A DNA stretch of 64,000 bases from Sodalis ligni (GCF_016865525.2 NZ_CP075169.1:2914337-2978336), one strand, 5' to 3'. Shown: positions 9,091-19,472, counted from the first letter of the stretch. Notes: a model not told the origin generated them from the sequence alone. Made by a program: numbers and translations.

Positions 9091-10706
9091 CGGTTGATCC
9101 CGCCGATCCAGACCACTTTTCCAGAGTGCTTGCTGCCTGTCCCGCCGCCAAAATCCTCTATCTCCTTGGACTGTCCCCGCCCGCCGGTCAAGACGTGGCG
9201 ACGCGTTACCTGCTGGAGCCTCTCCTCACCCTCGTCCGCGCCATTGCGACAAAAAAAACCGGTAATACCGAACTTTATCTCATCACGACCGGCTGTCAGC
9301 CGGTGGGGAACATGCCCGTAAACCGGCCGGAACAGGCATTATTATGGGGAGTGGCCCGCACGCTGCGGCTGGAACACCCTGAGATGAATTGCCGCATTAT
9401 CGATATCGATCCGGGCGATGGACACACCCCGCTGTCCGGGCTTGCCTTTACCGCTCTTATGCGGGGTATCGGCGAACAATGCCTCCATGAAAGCGCCTGG
9501 CGCGGTAATCAATGCTATGTGCCGGCGCTCTCCGTTTGCCCGGTGTTTCCCCTTGAGGGGCGGCAATCAACCTGTGCCGGCAATGTTACGGGATTCTATC
9601 TGATCAGCGGCGGACTGGGGGCATTCGGCCTGCGTCTGGCGCATTGGCTCATCGATCGCGGTATGACAAACATTGCCCTCATGGGCCGCGGGGGCGCCGG
9701 GGAGACGACGCGACAGGCCATCGCCGGGCTTGAACAACGCGGTGCCAGAATAAGCGTCTATGCCGCCGATGTGGCGGATCTCACGGCGTTGGAAAATGCC
9801 GTCTCCCACGCTGAAGACGCTTTCGGCCCGTTAATCGGCATTATCCACGGGGCGGGGATTTTACGCGGCGGCTTTCTGCAGCAGGATAGCGCCGCTACCC
9901 ACTACCAGGTCATGCGTCCTAAAGTGGAGGGCGCCATGAATCTTCACCATATTACCCAACGGCGGCAAGTCGCGGAATTCATCCTTATCTCGTCCGCATC
10001 GTCGGTGTTGGGGTTGTCACGCTACGCCGGTTACGCCGCCGCCAACGCCTATCTGGATGCATTAGCCTGGAGGCGCCGCGGCTCGGGACTGCCCGCTCTC
10101 AGCATCGGCTTCGGACCTTTCTCCGACGCGGGCCTGGCGTTATCAGAGCCGGCGCTGATGCACTCATCCCGCTTACCGGCGTTAACCATGTCCCAAGGCA
10201 TCCACTGGTTGTCCCGCGCGCTGTGCTCAGGGTCGGCTCATGTGATTGCCATGGCGTATGACGCCCCGGATCCGGCCCATGGGATTGACAAGGCCCACGG
10301 GGCCATGGACCCGTCCCATACCGTCACCAAGGCTGTGGGAGCGACGGACCGAGCCACCCTGGACATGGCCGGCCCCCACCTCGCGGCAAAGGTTGCCCGG
10401 TCACCCGCGTCATTATCTTCTTCCACTCCCGGCCAGCGGGCCGCTCAAATCGTGCAATATATCCGGCGCCAGGTCGCCGGGCTGGCGGGCGGTGACGGCG
10501 AGGACTTCTCCGACCGGCGGCCCTTACGTGACGTGGGTATCGATTCATTGACCGGGGTAGAGCTGCGCAATCGGCTACAACGGAAATTCGGCATCCCGCT
10601 GCCGGTGACGCTGCTATGGGATTATCCGACCCTGGCTGAATTAACGGCGCTTATCCTTAACCGCGTCCAGATGACTCTTTCTCAAGGGGAAAACCACCAT
10701 GAATAA
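9048..10706 (+). CDS. Type I polyketide synthase, C-terminal part (KR-ACP) after frameshift
   Basis: Continuation of the preceding PKS in a shifted frame. Sequence similar to the structural half of a ketoreductase runs across the junction near 9045-9055, so both parts were one protein of about 1870 residues. The catalytic KR half (about residues 185-400 of this part) has the NADPH motif GGLGAFG, an ISSASS serine and YAAANAYLD with the catalytic Tyr and Asn, so it looks active. The B-type LDD signature is absent (LRG). A C-terminal ACP carries GIDSL near 10540. The stop overlaps the next PKS start by 8 bp. Confidence 0.87.
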   Translation: MACGDRYHVHRHNVTVDPADPDHFSRVLAACPAAKILYLLGLSPPAGQDVATRYLLEPLLTLVRAIATKKTGNTELYLITTGCQPVGNMPVNRPEQALLWGVARTLRLEHPEMNCRIIDIDPGDGHTPLSGLAFTALMRGIGEQCLHESAWRGNQCYVPALSVCPVFPLEGRQSTCAGNVTGFYLISGGLGAFGLRLAHWLIDRGMTNIALMGRGGAGETTRQAIAGLEQRGARISVYAADVADLTALENAVSHAEDAFGPLIGIIHGAGILRGGFLQQDSAATHYQVMRPKVEGAMNLHHITQRRQVAEFILISSASSVLGLSRYAGYAAANAYLDALAWRRRGSGLPALSIGFGPFSDAGLALSEPALMHSSRLPALTMSQGIHWLSRALCSGSAHVIAMAYDAPDPAHGIDKAHGAMDPSHTVTKAVGATDRATLDMAGPHLAAKVARSPASLSSSTPGQRAAQIVQYIRRQVAGLAGGDGEDFSDRRPLRDVGIDSLTGVELRNRLQRKFGIPLPVTLLWDYPTLAELTALILNRVQMTLSQGENHHE

Positions 10707-13700
10707 ACTTTCCGCCCCCAGGCCCTCATCGTCATTGAAAAAAGCGGTTTTTACCCTGTGCTCCCAGAGCGCGGCGCGGGCGGACCGCCGCGCTGAACCC
10801 ATAGCGGTCATCGGGTTGGCCTGCCGGGTGCCCGGCGCCGATACCGCCGACGGGTTCTGGCAACTGCTGGCGGCGCAACGGGATGCCGTGGAAGAAATTC
10901 CTTCAGACCGATGGGATAACGCCGCTTGGTATCATCCCGATCCGCAGATGCCCGGAAAGCTTGCCACCCGCTGGGGCGGCGTGATTGCCGCCGAGGCATT
11001 CGACCATGATTTTTTCGGTATATCCCTGGAAGAAGCGCGGCAGATGGACCCGCAACAGCGAATATTTCTGGAGGTGGCCTGGGAAGCGCTGGAAGATGCC
11101 GGTCTGACCCAACAGGATTTGGCGGGGAGCCAGACCGGGGTCTTCGTCGGCGCTGTGAATTATAATGGCGATTACGCGCGGCGCGTCTTTTCGGATATCC
11201 ATCGAATCAACGCCTTTAGCGGACCGGGGGTGGCGAACAGCGTCCTGTCCGGCAGGCTGGCCTATTTGTACGACCTGAAAGGGCCGAATATTACCATCGA
11301 TACAGCCTGCTCATCTTCGCTGGTGGCGCTGCACCTGGCCTGCCAAAGCCTGCGGCAGCGGGAGTGCGACCGGGCGATCGCCGGCGGCGTTAATGTGATT
11401 ACCGCGCCAGAATTCACCCTGGCCACCTCGCGCATGAATCTTATGGCGGCCGACGGACGTTGCAAACCCTTTGACGCCGCCGCCGACGGTATCGTCAGGA
11501 GCGACGGCTGCGGCGCGGTGGTGCTGAAACGGCTGTCCGACGCGCAACGGGAGGAGGATCGCATACTGGCGGTCATTCGTGGTTCGGCGGTTAACCAGGA
11601 CGGCAGGACCAACGGGCTCACCGCGCCCAGCGGCCATGCCCAGACCGCGCTGATAAAACAGGCCTTGTCCCGGGCGCAGACGGCGCCGGAGGATATCGGT
11701 TATATCGAAGCGCACGGTACCGGGACGCGGCTGGGGGATCCCATTGAAATTGCCGCCATCTCCGACGCGCTGGGTGAGCAAGCCGAACGGTATCCTTGTT
11801 ATGTCGGCTCGCTCAAGGGCAATGTGGGCCATTGCGAGGCGGCGGCGGGGATCCTGTCTTTCATCAAAGTGGCGCTCTCCCTGCAACACGGCGCTATCCC
11901 GCCGCAGGTACACCTGAAAGACGTTAACCCGCATATTGATTTGTCCCGGCGGCGGGTAATTTTTCCGACAACATTGACCCCCTGGCCGGTGGCGAACGGT
12001 TTACCACAATGCGCGGGGGTCAGTTCATTCGGTTGGTCCGGCACCAATGCCCATGTCATCGTCGCACCGGCCCCAGCGTGCATTGCCGAAGAAAAACCGC
12101 GGCCAACGGCCCTCATCCTGCCGCTGTCCGCCGCCAGCGCACCGGCACTGCAACAGCAGGCCCGGCGGTTTGCCGATTTACTGGCCCAACAAGACTCAAC
12201 GCAGACAAGGGCATCCGCCGATCTCTGTTTCACCGCGGCTACCGGTCGAACTCATCATCCCCATCGTCGGGCGTTTGTCGCCGACAACGCGGCCGGGCTC
12301 GCCTGTGCCATCACCCGCTGGCTTGAGACCGGGCAGCCATTGGCGAAGGGTGCTTCCGGCGGGCTCGCCGTGATTTTTAGCGGGCAGGGAGAACAATGGC
12401 CCGGCATGGTGGATGAATTGATGGCCTGTGAAGGGGTTTTTCGCGAGGGGATGCTGCGCTGTGATGATGAAGTCCGTCGATTGGCCGGATGGTCGGTGCT
12501 GGAGGCGATTCGGGCGGGGAGCAGCGTTGATTTAAGCGCCACCGCCATCGCACAACCCTGCATTGTGTCCATTCAAACCTCGCTTTTTTCACTGCTCGCC
12601 GGCTGGGGCATCCAGCCGGCGGCGGTAGCCGGCCACAGCGTGGGCGAATTCTCAGCCGCCTGCTGTGGAGGGGTTCTTACCCTGGAGCAAACGCTGGCGG
12701 CGGTGATCGCCCGTGGCCGGATTATGGAGGCCATCCGTTCGGACGGCCAAATGATCGCGGTCGCGGCGACCGAAGAGCAGCTCCTTTCGCTGTTAAAAGA
12801 GTGCGCGGGAGTCACGGTGGCAGCTCAGAACAGCCCGAAGTCGACGGTACTGTCGCTGGATGCGGCACAGGCAGACAAAATAAAAACGCTGCTGGACGGC
12901 GCCGGATTGGCGGTTTTTCCCGTCAATCCCCATTACGCTTTCCATGGCCCGCAGATTGAACCGCTCAGCGACCCGCTGTTGGCGGCGTTCAAGTATTTGC
13001 AACCCGCCGATAGCCCTATGATCGTGGCCTCCTCGTCCAGGGAGAGATCATCGAGGGTAGCCGCATGGATGCCCATTATTGGGTCGCCAATGCCCGGCGG
13101 CCGGTACGATTCGCGACGGCAATCGCCTGCCTGCTCGACGCCGGTATGGATGATTTTTGGAAATCGGGCCCGGCGCTACGCTGACGCCGCATATCAATCA
13201 TTGTGTCATAAAGCCGGACGTACGGCCCGGGCCGCGGGTTTGTTGCCACGGGGCAGAACGCAGTATCCGGCGCTGCTTGATTGCGCCGCGCGGCTCTATT
13301 CCTCCGGCCATGAACTCCACTGGCGGGGCCTGATGAAAGGGCGCGGCAAGCTTGTCTCCCTTCCGCCGCCGCCCTGGCGACACACCCCATGCTGGCTGCC
13401 GTTGACGACGGTAGCCGGTCCGGCCGCTTCACTGGCGGGGGAGGCGCAAGCGCCGGCGCTGGAACATCTCTCTTTTCGGGCCGGATGGGGGGGGGAGGGG
13501 CAGCCGCCGCTGGGGGGGCCCCGCATGTTCGGCAACCTGGTGGTGCCGGGGGCGGTTCATATCGCGGTCATTGCCACACATCTTAACCGCTATCTGCAAA
13601 CCTATGATTTTACCCTTGCCAACCTGGTGTTCATCCGGCCGCTTATCCTGAAATCCGATGACAGCGCCATGGCCACTCTGGCCTTTGGGCCGCGCCATAA

Positions 13701-14181
13701 AAACGTCGACGCGGTGGATTTCACCCTTGATGCCGCCGATCGGCGCGGGCAAGGGCGATTGCCTCTCTCCCGGGGGACGATAAATCTGCGGGCTGACGGC
13801 GACAATCCGGACTCGCCGCCACAGCGGCTCAGCGAACGCGTCATATTACTTGAGCGTCAAAACGTTAACGCCTTTTATCAACGGGCACATGCCGCCGGGC
13901 TAGAACTGGGGCCGTCGTTCCGTTGGTTGAACGAACTCTGGTGCGATGCCGTCGCGGGCCGCGCCTGTTTCACCCTGGGCAATGAAGGGGACGACCCAGC
14001 CGGCCCTCCTCTGGCACTCTCTCCCGGATTGATGGACGCCTGCTTCCAGGCCATGTTCGCGGCGTTCTGGCGACTCTTCCCCAGAGCGACCTTTTATTCC
14101 CCTGAGCGTGGACCATCTGCGCGTCAAGCAACAGCTGACCGCCCCCCTGTGGGGAGAAGCCATCCTCACCTCATCTCTTAA
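10699..14181 (+). CDS. Type I polyketide synthase, N-terminal part (KS-AT-DH)
   Basis: Second PKS of the island. KS at about residues 32-460 with Cys204 in DTACSSS, EAHGTGT and NVGHCE. AT at about 555-840 with Ser647 in GHSVGEFSAA, a retained Arg in ARGRIME and a YAFH motif that favours malonyl-CoA. The end of the AT is out of frame between about 13040 and 13210; adding single bases in three short homopolymers restores an ordinary AT sequence (GEIIEGSRMDAHYWVANARR, then DDFLEIGPG). A dehydratase-like fold follows (about 915-1140). Its HxxxGxxxxP motif reads PRMFGNLVVP, lacking the catalytic His, while DACFQ keeps the Asp. The frame is lost near 14100, and the protein continues in the next entry. 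Confidence 0.87.
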   Translation: MNKLSAPRPSSSLKKAVFTLCSQSAARADRRAEPIAVIGLACRVPGADTADGFWQLLAAQRDAVEEIPSDRWDNAAWYHPDPQMPGKLATRWGGVIAAEAFDHDFFGISLEEARQMDPQQRIFLEVAWEALEDAGLTQQDLAGSQTGVFVGAVNYNGDYARRVFSDIHRINAFSGPGVANSVLSGRLAYLYDLKGPNITIDTACSSSLVALHLACQSLRQRECDRAIAGGVNVITAPEFTLATSRMNLMAADGRCKPFDAAADGIVRSDGCGAVVLKRLSDAQREEDRILAVIRGSAVNQDGRTNGLTAPSGHAQTALIKQALSRAQTAPEDIGYIEAHGTGTRLGDPIEIAAISDALGEQAERYPCYVGSLKGNVGHCEAAAGILSFIKVALSLQHGAIPPQVHLKDVNPHIDLSRRRVIFPTTLTPWPVANGLPQCAGVSSFGWSGTNAHVIVAPAPACIAEEKPRPTALILPLSAASAPALQQQARRFADLLAQQDSTQTRASADLCFTAATGRTHHPHRRAFVADNAAGLACAITRWLETGQPLAKGASGGLAVIFSGQGEQWPGMVDELMACEGVFREGMLRCDDEVRRLAGWSVLEAIRAGSSVDLSATAIAQPCIVSIQTSLFSLLAGWGIQPAAVAGHSVGEFSAACCGGVLTLEQTLAAVIARGRIMEAIRSDGQMIAVAATEEQLLSLLKECAGVTVAAQNSPKSTVLSLDAAQADKIKTLLDGAGLAVFPVNPHYAFHGPQIEPLSDPLLAAFKYLQPADSPMIVASSSRERSSRVAAWMPIIGSPMPGGRYDSRRQSPACSTPVWMIFGNRARRYADAAYQSLCHKAGRTARAAGLLPRGRTQYPALLDCAARLYSSGHELHWRGLMKGRGKLVSLPPPPWRHTPCWLPLTTVAGPAASLAGEAQAPALEHLSFRAGWGGEGQPPLGGPRMFGNLVVPGAVHIAVIATHLNRYLQTYDFTLANLVFIRPLILKSDDSAMATLAFGPRHKNVDAVDFTLDAADRRGQGRLPLSRGTINLRADGDNPDSPPQRLSERVILLERQNVNAFYQRAHAAGLELGPSFRWLNELWCDAVAGRACFTLGNEGDDPAGPPLALSPGLMDACFQAMFAAFWRLFPRATFYSPERGPSARQATADRPPVGRSHPHLIS

Positions 14182-16006
14182 GGCCGATGTGGAAACTCTG
14201 TGCGGTGACATCTGGTTGTATAGCGACGACGGCGCTTGCGTCGCGTGTTTCCAGCGAGTCACCCTGAAACGGGTGAGGGCGGCGTCATTGACGCCGCTGT
14301 CTACCGGCCCGTCCAGCGCCCTTTACCGTTTTGAATGGGATGGGCTTCCCCTCCCGCCGCCGGCCGCGGCGCCGCGGCTGACAAACTGTACGGTAATTGC
14401 CCGCGACGGCGATGATGCCCAGGCGTTTGCGCAAGCCATGACGGCGGCGGGGGTCAGCTCGGCCATTATCACTCCTAAGGAGGATGAACTGTCGGCCGCC
14501 CATTTTACCGACCTGGCGGGGACGGTGATTTATCTTGCCGGTTGTGGGGATGAGTGCGAGACCTTCACGGCACGGGAGTGGCTAGACCACCAGATACAGG
14601 CTTTCGGCGACCTGAAACGGATAGCCGATATCAGCGCCCAAACCGCGACCCATCGCCAACTGCGAGTATGGGCCGTCACGCTGACGCGGTCCGAAGATCA
14701 CTGTTGTGACTTGGGAGGCGCCGTTGTGTGGGGCCTTGGGCGAACCATAGCCAAAGAGTACCCGTCTATTTGGGGCGGTCTGCTGGCGTTGCCGGTCCGG
14801 GCGCTGGCGGACGAGGGGGGAATTGAGCCGTTACCGGCATTGCTGGCCTCGGTGGCTCGCGTGCCGGAGTACCGGCTGCGGGCCGGCCAAGTCTATGGCC
14901 GCAGGATGATCCCCCTGAAGCAGGATCCGGCGCCACTGCCGCTGCGCCGTGACGGCAGCTATCTTATTACCGGCGGCTGCGGCGAAACCGGACGTATGCT
15001 GGCCGAGCGGCTGTTTTCCCAAGGCGCGGGCGGCGTTATGCTGCTGGGCCGATCCGCCCTGACGCCGGAATTGATAAGGCTGGCGCGGGACTATAAGCAG
15101 CGGGCCCTTCATTTGCGCCTGTTCCAGGGGGATGTCGCCCGTCCAGAAGATATCGACGCCGCGTTGCGCGCGATGGATCGTTTTATGCCGCCGCTGGTCG
15201 GCGTTTTCCATCTGGCCGGCGTGTTGGCCGACGCCCCGCTGGCGAAGACGACCGAGGAAAAGGTCCGGCGGGTTTTTCGGCCAAAGATCTGCGGCGCATG
15301 GAATCTGCATCGCGCCACGATTAACAGAAAGCTGGAAATCTTCACGCTCTTCTCCTCTGTGTCGTCGATTATCGGCATCCCTGGACAGGGCGCTTATGCC
15401 GCGGCCAATGCTTTTATGGAGGCGTTGGCCCGCTATAGGATTGTCAAAGGACTGCCGGCGACGGCCATTTCCTGGGGACCCTGGGGGGGCGGAATGACCG
15501 CACGACTTGATCCGGCGCAGCAGCGGAGGTTCACCGAGGCCGGCCTGGGTTTGCTTGACCCCGGCGAGGTCATGGCCTGGAGCGGTCGGTGCCAGCCACA
15601 GACAGTGGTTCATCCTATTGTGGCTGATATTAATGCGCCTGATTTGGAAAAATGGCTTGGCCGCGGCACGACTTTCCATGAGTTCCCCTGCGGGGATGCA
15701 CGCCAGGCGCCGGACACGCCGGATATCGTCAGCAGTGTGACCGCGCTCCCCTCATCCGAAGCGCGACAGGCCGCCGTCCTGCAATATTTGCTGAGGGAGA
15801 TCGGCAAGATGGTCAACTTGGGGCCCCTGCGGGGGGATATGCCGTTGCATTCTCTGAGGCTGGATTCCCTGACCGCCGTCGCCATTGTGCAAAATATTCG
15901 CGGCCAAACCGGCTTGCCCATTCCCATCGCCCTGCTCTTCGACAGTGATGATTTGCATGAGGCCGCCGTAAAGCTTGGCTGCATTTTATGCCCGGACGTT
16001 GAGTGA
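14108..16006 (+). CDS. Type I polyketide synthase, C-terminal part (KR-ACP) after frameshift
   Basis: Continuation of the second PKS; the junction falls in a T-run near 14090-14100. It begins inside the dehydratase fold (VDHLRVKQQLTAPLWGEA). A ketoreductase follows with GGCGETG, FSSVSS and YAAANAFME, so the catalytic Ser, Tyr and Asn are present. The LAD triplet suggests B-type stereochemistry. A C-terminal ACP has LRLDSL near 15865. The module as a whole is KS-AT-DH(inactive?)-KR-ACP and would add a beta-hydroxyacyl unit. The NRPS gene starts 100 bp downstream. Confidence 0.87.
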   Translation: MDHLRVKQQLTAPLWGEAILTSSLKADVETLCGDIWLYSDDGACVACFQRVTLKRVRAASLTPLSTGPSSALYRFEWDGLPLPPPAAAPRLTNCTVIARDGDDAQAFAQAMTAAGVSSAIITPKEDELSAAHFTDLAGTVIYLAGCGDECETFTAREWLDHQIQAFGDLKRIADISAQTATHRQLRVWAVTLTRSEDHCCDLGGAVVWGLGRTIAKEYPSIWGGLLALPVRALADEGGIEPLPALLASVARVPEYRLRAGQVYGRRMIPLKQDPAPLPLRRDGSYLITGGCGETGRMLAERLFSQGAGGVMLLGRSALTPELIRLARDYKQRALHLRLFQGDVARPEDIDAALRAMDRFMPPLVGVFHLAGVLADAPLAKTTEEKVRRVFRPKICGAWNLHRATINRKLEIFTLFSSVSSIIGIPGQGAYAAANAFMEALARYRIVKGLPATAISWGPWGGGMTARLDPAQQRRFTEAGLGLLDPGEVMAWSGRCQPQTVVHPIVADINAPDLEKWLGRGTTFHEFPCGDARQAPDTPDIVSSVTALPSSEARQAAVLQYLLREIGKMVNLGPLRGDMPLHSLRLDSLTAVAIVQNIRGQTGLPIPIALLFDSDDLHEAAVKLGCILCPDVE

Positions 16007-16105
16007 ACAGGCTTAAATCCGTCATGGTTCCGGTTGCAGGTGCAGTTGCTGGGCTTTCCCGCCCCTGGATCTATTTGGATATAGCACAAAGGATTGAGCA
16101 AACTT

Positions 16106-19100
16106 ATGACAGAACGCTTCTTTAATCAAAAACAGCCGGGGCCGCTTGACGCAAAATGTCGCCGTGAACGCCCGTTAAGTGAACAACAGGCCGCGTTATG
16201 GTTCCTTTCCCGCCTCGCGCCGGATGACGCCGCCTACAATATCGCTTGCGCCTGCCGCGCGACCGGGAAGCTGGATTTTCCCGCCCTGCGCGACGCCATG
16301 CATCGCCTGGCGGGCCGGCATGATGTCCTGCGCAGCGTCTTTACCGATGAGCAGGGGTTGCCGAAGGCGGTAAGCAGGGACGATCTCCCACCGCAGGTAA
16401 ATTTCTTCGATCTGCGTGGCCAAACGGCTGATGAGCGGGATGCCGCCGTGCACGATTATCATCAACAACCTTTTGATCTGGCGCGGGGGCCCTGCATCAG
16501 GTTGGGACTGTTCCAATGCGGCGAGCGTGAATATCTTTGGCTGCTGGGCATACATCACATTATCGCCGACTTCTCCACTCTGGCTCTGGTCATGGATGAA
16601 CTGGAGGTCTTGTATATCGCCGAAATCGGGGGTGACGCCGATACCGCTGTTACGAAGAAGCGTACCTTTGATCACTTTATCGCCGAGGAACGACGTTTCC
16701 TTAACGGCGGCGGCGCATTGTGCGCGCAAAATTACTGGTCGGCGCTTTTGGCTTCGCCGCCGCCGCCGCTTCACTGGCGCGGGGTTGAAGAGGGCGGAGC
16801 GCGTGGCGGAGAATCGGTGTTTTTCACTCTCCCCGATGAACTTGGCCGGCGGCTCGGATTGTGTTCTCAAGAGTACGGCGTATCGCTATTTGCCCTGATG
16901 CTGACGGCATGGGCCGTTTTTGTCGGGGATCGCACCCATTCCACGGACATCATTATCGGCGTACCGATTTCACGGCGCGACGGTGATTTCGATGATGCCC
17001 TCGGCTGTTTCTTCAATATGCTGCCGCTGCGTCTGTCCATGGCGGCCACGACCTTCAGGACGCTAACCGTCCGGGTACGCAAGTCATTGGGCGCGGCGCT
17101 GGAGCATCGTCATTATCCGTTTGGCAATATCATCAAAGACCTGCGCATCCCGCGCTCCGCGGCGCGGAACCCGCTATTGCAGACGACGGTCAATATGCCC
17201 GGCTCGCCGCGGATGTCCAAGAGCGGAGGATTGATGCTGGGGGATGAGGCGCTGAGCCTCTCCTGGGGGAATATGACGTTACGGCCCTATCGTTTACGCC
17301 AACAGGAAGGGCAGATGGATTTGGCGCTGGAATTCGCCGAAGGGCCCTCGGGACTGACCGGCGTTATCAAAGGACGAAGCGCGCTGTTTTCCCGGTCGGA
17401 TATTGAGCGGGCTTGCGAAGATTACCTGGCTACGGTTCAACGGCTTATCGCCGCCCCGGATGAAAATGTGGCGGCGGAGGACCGCAAGCTGGGAAACCCA
17501 GGGGTTTTTGCGACTATCAACACAAGGCGCCTGGTCGCCTGCGCCGACGACGACATTGTCAGTCGCGTCGGTCGCTGGGCGCGGGATGCGGGGGATACCG
17601 TCGCGGTAACCGATGCGTCAGGGGCGACCACCTATGAGCAATTGTGGCGAGCCTCTATTGCCATTGCGCGGCGGCTTGTCCGCGCAGGCGTCGGCCCGGG
17701 CTACCGCGTCGGGCTGGGCATGGCCCCCGGCGCCGATGCTCTGGCCGCTATGCTGGCCATTATGCGCACCGGCGCCGCTTATCTGCCCCTGGAGCCGATG
17801 AATCCGCCGGCGAGACTGCAAAAAATGGCGCTGAACGCCGGTGTGCGGGTCATAGTGATCGCCGGTCAACGGCACCGGGCGGTATTCGGCGGTCTGGGCT
17901 GTGAAGTGCTGGACATCCATGAGAAGACTGACGCGTCGGACGGCTGCCCGGGGCCGACCCATGGCCCGGACCCTGCCAGAGGGAGCGATGAAGCGTCGAA
18001 TCACGCCGCCCCGTGCTTGACGGCCTATACCCTGTTTACGTCGGGGTCCACCGGCTGTCCCAAGGGAATAGACGTGCTCCACCGTAACGTCACCGCCTTT
18101 CTCGATGCCATGGCGGAGGAAATTGTTTTGCCCGCCGGGCAAAAATGGACCTGGTGTCATGCCGCCAGCTTCGACCTGTCGGTGTGGGAAATCTGGGGCT
18201 GTCTGTGTTCCGGCGGCGAGCTTTTGGTCATCCCGGCTGAACTGCGATCCCGTCCCGATGCGTTATTGACCTTTCTTCAACGGTCAAAAGCGCAGGTGGT
18301 GTCTCAAACGCCATCGGGACTGAAGGGGTTATTGCCCGAGCTGCTTCGACGGCAAATCGTGCTGCCGGTACGTCATTTTATGATTTCCGGCGAAGCGCTG
18401 CCCGGCCGGATTGCGGCTCCTTTCCTAACCGGCGAGACAAAAATGTGGAACCTTTACGGCCCCTCTGAGACCACGGTATTCGCCATGATTGAACGGGTTA
18501 CCGCTGATTTGACCCGGCGCGAAACCGTGCCTCTTGGCCGCCCCCTGCGTTTTGCAACGGTGGCGGTGTTGGATGAACGGCTCCGGCCGGTGCCGGTAGG
18601 TGAGGCCGGAGAGATCTGCATCGGCGGTCTGGGCGTTAGCCCGGGGTATGTCGGACTGCCCGAACTGACCGCTGAACGTTTTGTCCCCGATCCTTTTGCC
18701 GAAGGCCGCGCCAGAATGTACCGCAGCGGCGATCGTGGTCTGTGGGACGGGCAACGGCTTCATTATCTGGGCCGCATGGACCAGCAGATCAAACTCAATG
18801 GCTATCGTATTGAACTCGGCGAGGTTGAACATGCTATCGGCGGCTATCCGGCGGTGACCGAGGCGGCGGTGCTGCTGGAACAGGCTGCCGGCGGCGGCCA
18901 ACTGACCGCCGTCATGGTGCTTGATTCACCCTTCACCGAGGCTATGGAGGAGGATTTGCGCCGATTCCTTGCCGGCCGGCTGCCGTTCTATATGTTGCCG
19001 GGGCGACTTCTGCGGGCTCAAGCGCTGCCCCGCAACGGCCATAATAAACTCGACCGAAATAAACTGCGTGAGGAGGTGGACCAAGGCCGTTTTAATGCCT

Positions 19101-19459
19101 CGACGGCGGACGCCGCCGGGACAGGGAGAGACGCGATGCCGCTGCTCTCCGCGCTACAGGATATCTGGTGCGCGGTATTGGGCCGGAGGGAAGTGGGCCT
19201 TGACGATGTTTTTTTCGACGTCGGCGGTAATTCGCTGACATTGATGCAGGTCTTTTCACGGTTGCTGACCCTGCCGGGATGCGGCGCCCTGACCCCAGCG
19301 GATCTTTTTCGCTTTCCCACCATCAGATCGCTGGCGGCGCAACGGGCCACGGCGTCCGTGGCGGATCGCGGCGCCGGCCGGGACGCAGACTGCGGCGGAC
19401 CCACGTCGTTGGATGCCATGGCGGCCTTGCGCAAACGGGCACGACACAACCCAATATAA
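16106..19459 (+). CDS. Single-module NRPS (C-A-PCP)
   Basis: NRPS of 1117 residues. ATG 16106 is chosen over the upstream TTG because an AAAGGA element precedes it. The condensation domain (about 15-440) has HHIIADFS, so the DG of HHxxxDG is DF. The adenylation domain (about 470-985) carries LFTSGSTGCPKG, FDLSVWEIW, NLYGPSE, YRSGDRG and NGHNKLD. By hand alignment to GrsA I read the ten-residue code as D-L-W-S-M-S-L-V-F-K. It matches the usual Ser code at five positions, so the amino acid is not assigned. A PCP with GGNSL ends the protein. It would insert one amino acid into the polyketide; no epimerase or thioesterase is present. Confidence 0.88.
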   Translation: MTERFFNQKQPGPLDAKCRRERPLSEQQAALWFLSRLAPDDAAYNIACACRATGKLDFPALRDAMHRLAGRHDVLRSVFTDEQGLPKAVSRDDLPPQVNFFDLRGQTADERDAAVHDYHQQPFDLARGPCIRLGLFQCGEREYLWLLGIHHIIADFSTLALVMDELEVLYIAEIGGDADTAVTKKRTFDHFIAEERRFLNGGGALCAQNYWSALLASPPPPLHWRGVEEGGARGGESVFFTLPDELGRRLGLCSQEYGVSLFALMLTAWAVFVGDRTHSTDIIIGVPISRRDGDFDDALGCFFNMLPLRLSMAATTFRTLTVRVRKSLGAALEHRHYPFGNIIKDLRIPRSAARNPLLQTTVNMPGSPRMSKSGGLMLGDEALSLSWGNMTLRPYRLRQQEGQMDLALEFAEGPSGLTGVIKGRSALFSRSDIERACEDYLATVQRLIAAPDENVAAEDRKLGNPGVFATINTRRLVACADDDIVSRVGRWARDAGDTVAVTDASGATTYEQLWRASIAIARRLVRAGVGPGYRVGLGMAPGADALAAMLAIMRTGAAYLPLEPMNPPARLQKMALNAGVRVIVIAGQRHRAVFGGLGCEVLDIHEKTDASDGCPGPTHGPDPARGSDEASNHAAPCLTAYTLFTSGSTGCPKGIDVLHRNVTAFLDAMAEEIVLPAGQKWTWCHAASFDLSVWEIWGCLCSGGELLVIPAELRSRPDALLTFLQRSKAQVVSQTPSGLKGLLPELLRRQIVLPVRHFMISGEALPGRIAAPFLTGETKMWNLYGPSETTVFAMIERVTADLTRRETVPLGRPLRFATVAVLDERLRPVPVGEAGEICIGGLGVSPGYVGLPELTAERFVPDPFAEGRARMYRSGDRGLWDGQRLHYLGRMDQQIKLNGYRIELGEVEHAIGGYPAVTEAAVLLEQAAGGGQLTAVMVLDSPFTEAMEEDLRRFLAGRLPFYMLPGRLLRAQALPRNGHNKLDRNKLREEVDQGRFNASTADAAGTGRDAMPLLSALQDIWCAVLGRREVGLDDVFFDVGGNSLTLMQVFSRLLTLPGCGALTPADLFRFPTIRSLAAQRATASVADRGAGRDADCGGPTSLDAMAALRKRARHNPI

Positions 19460-19472
19460 AGGACGACATATC

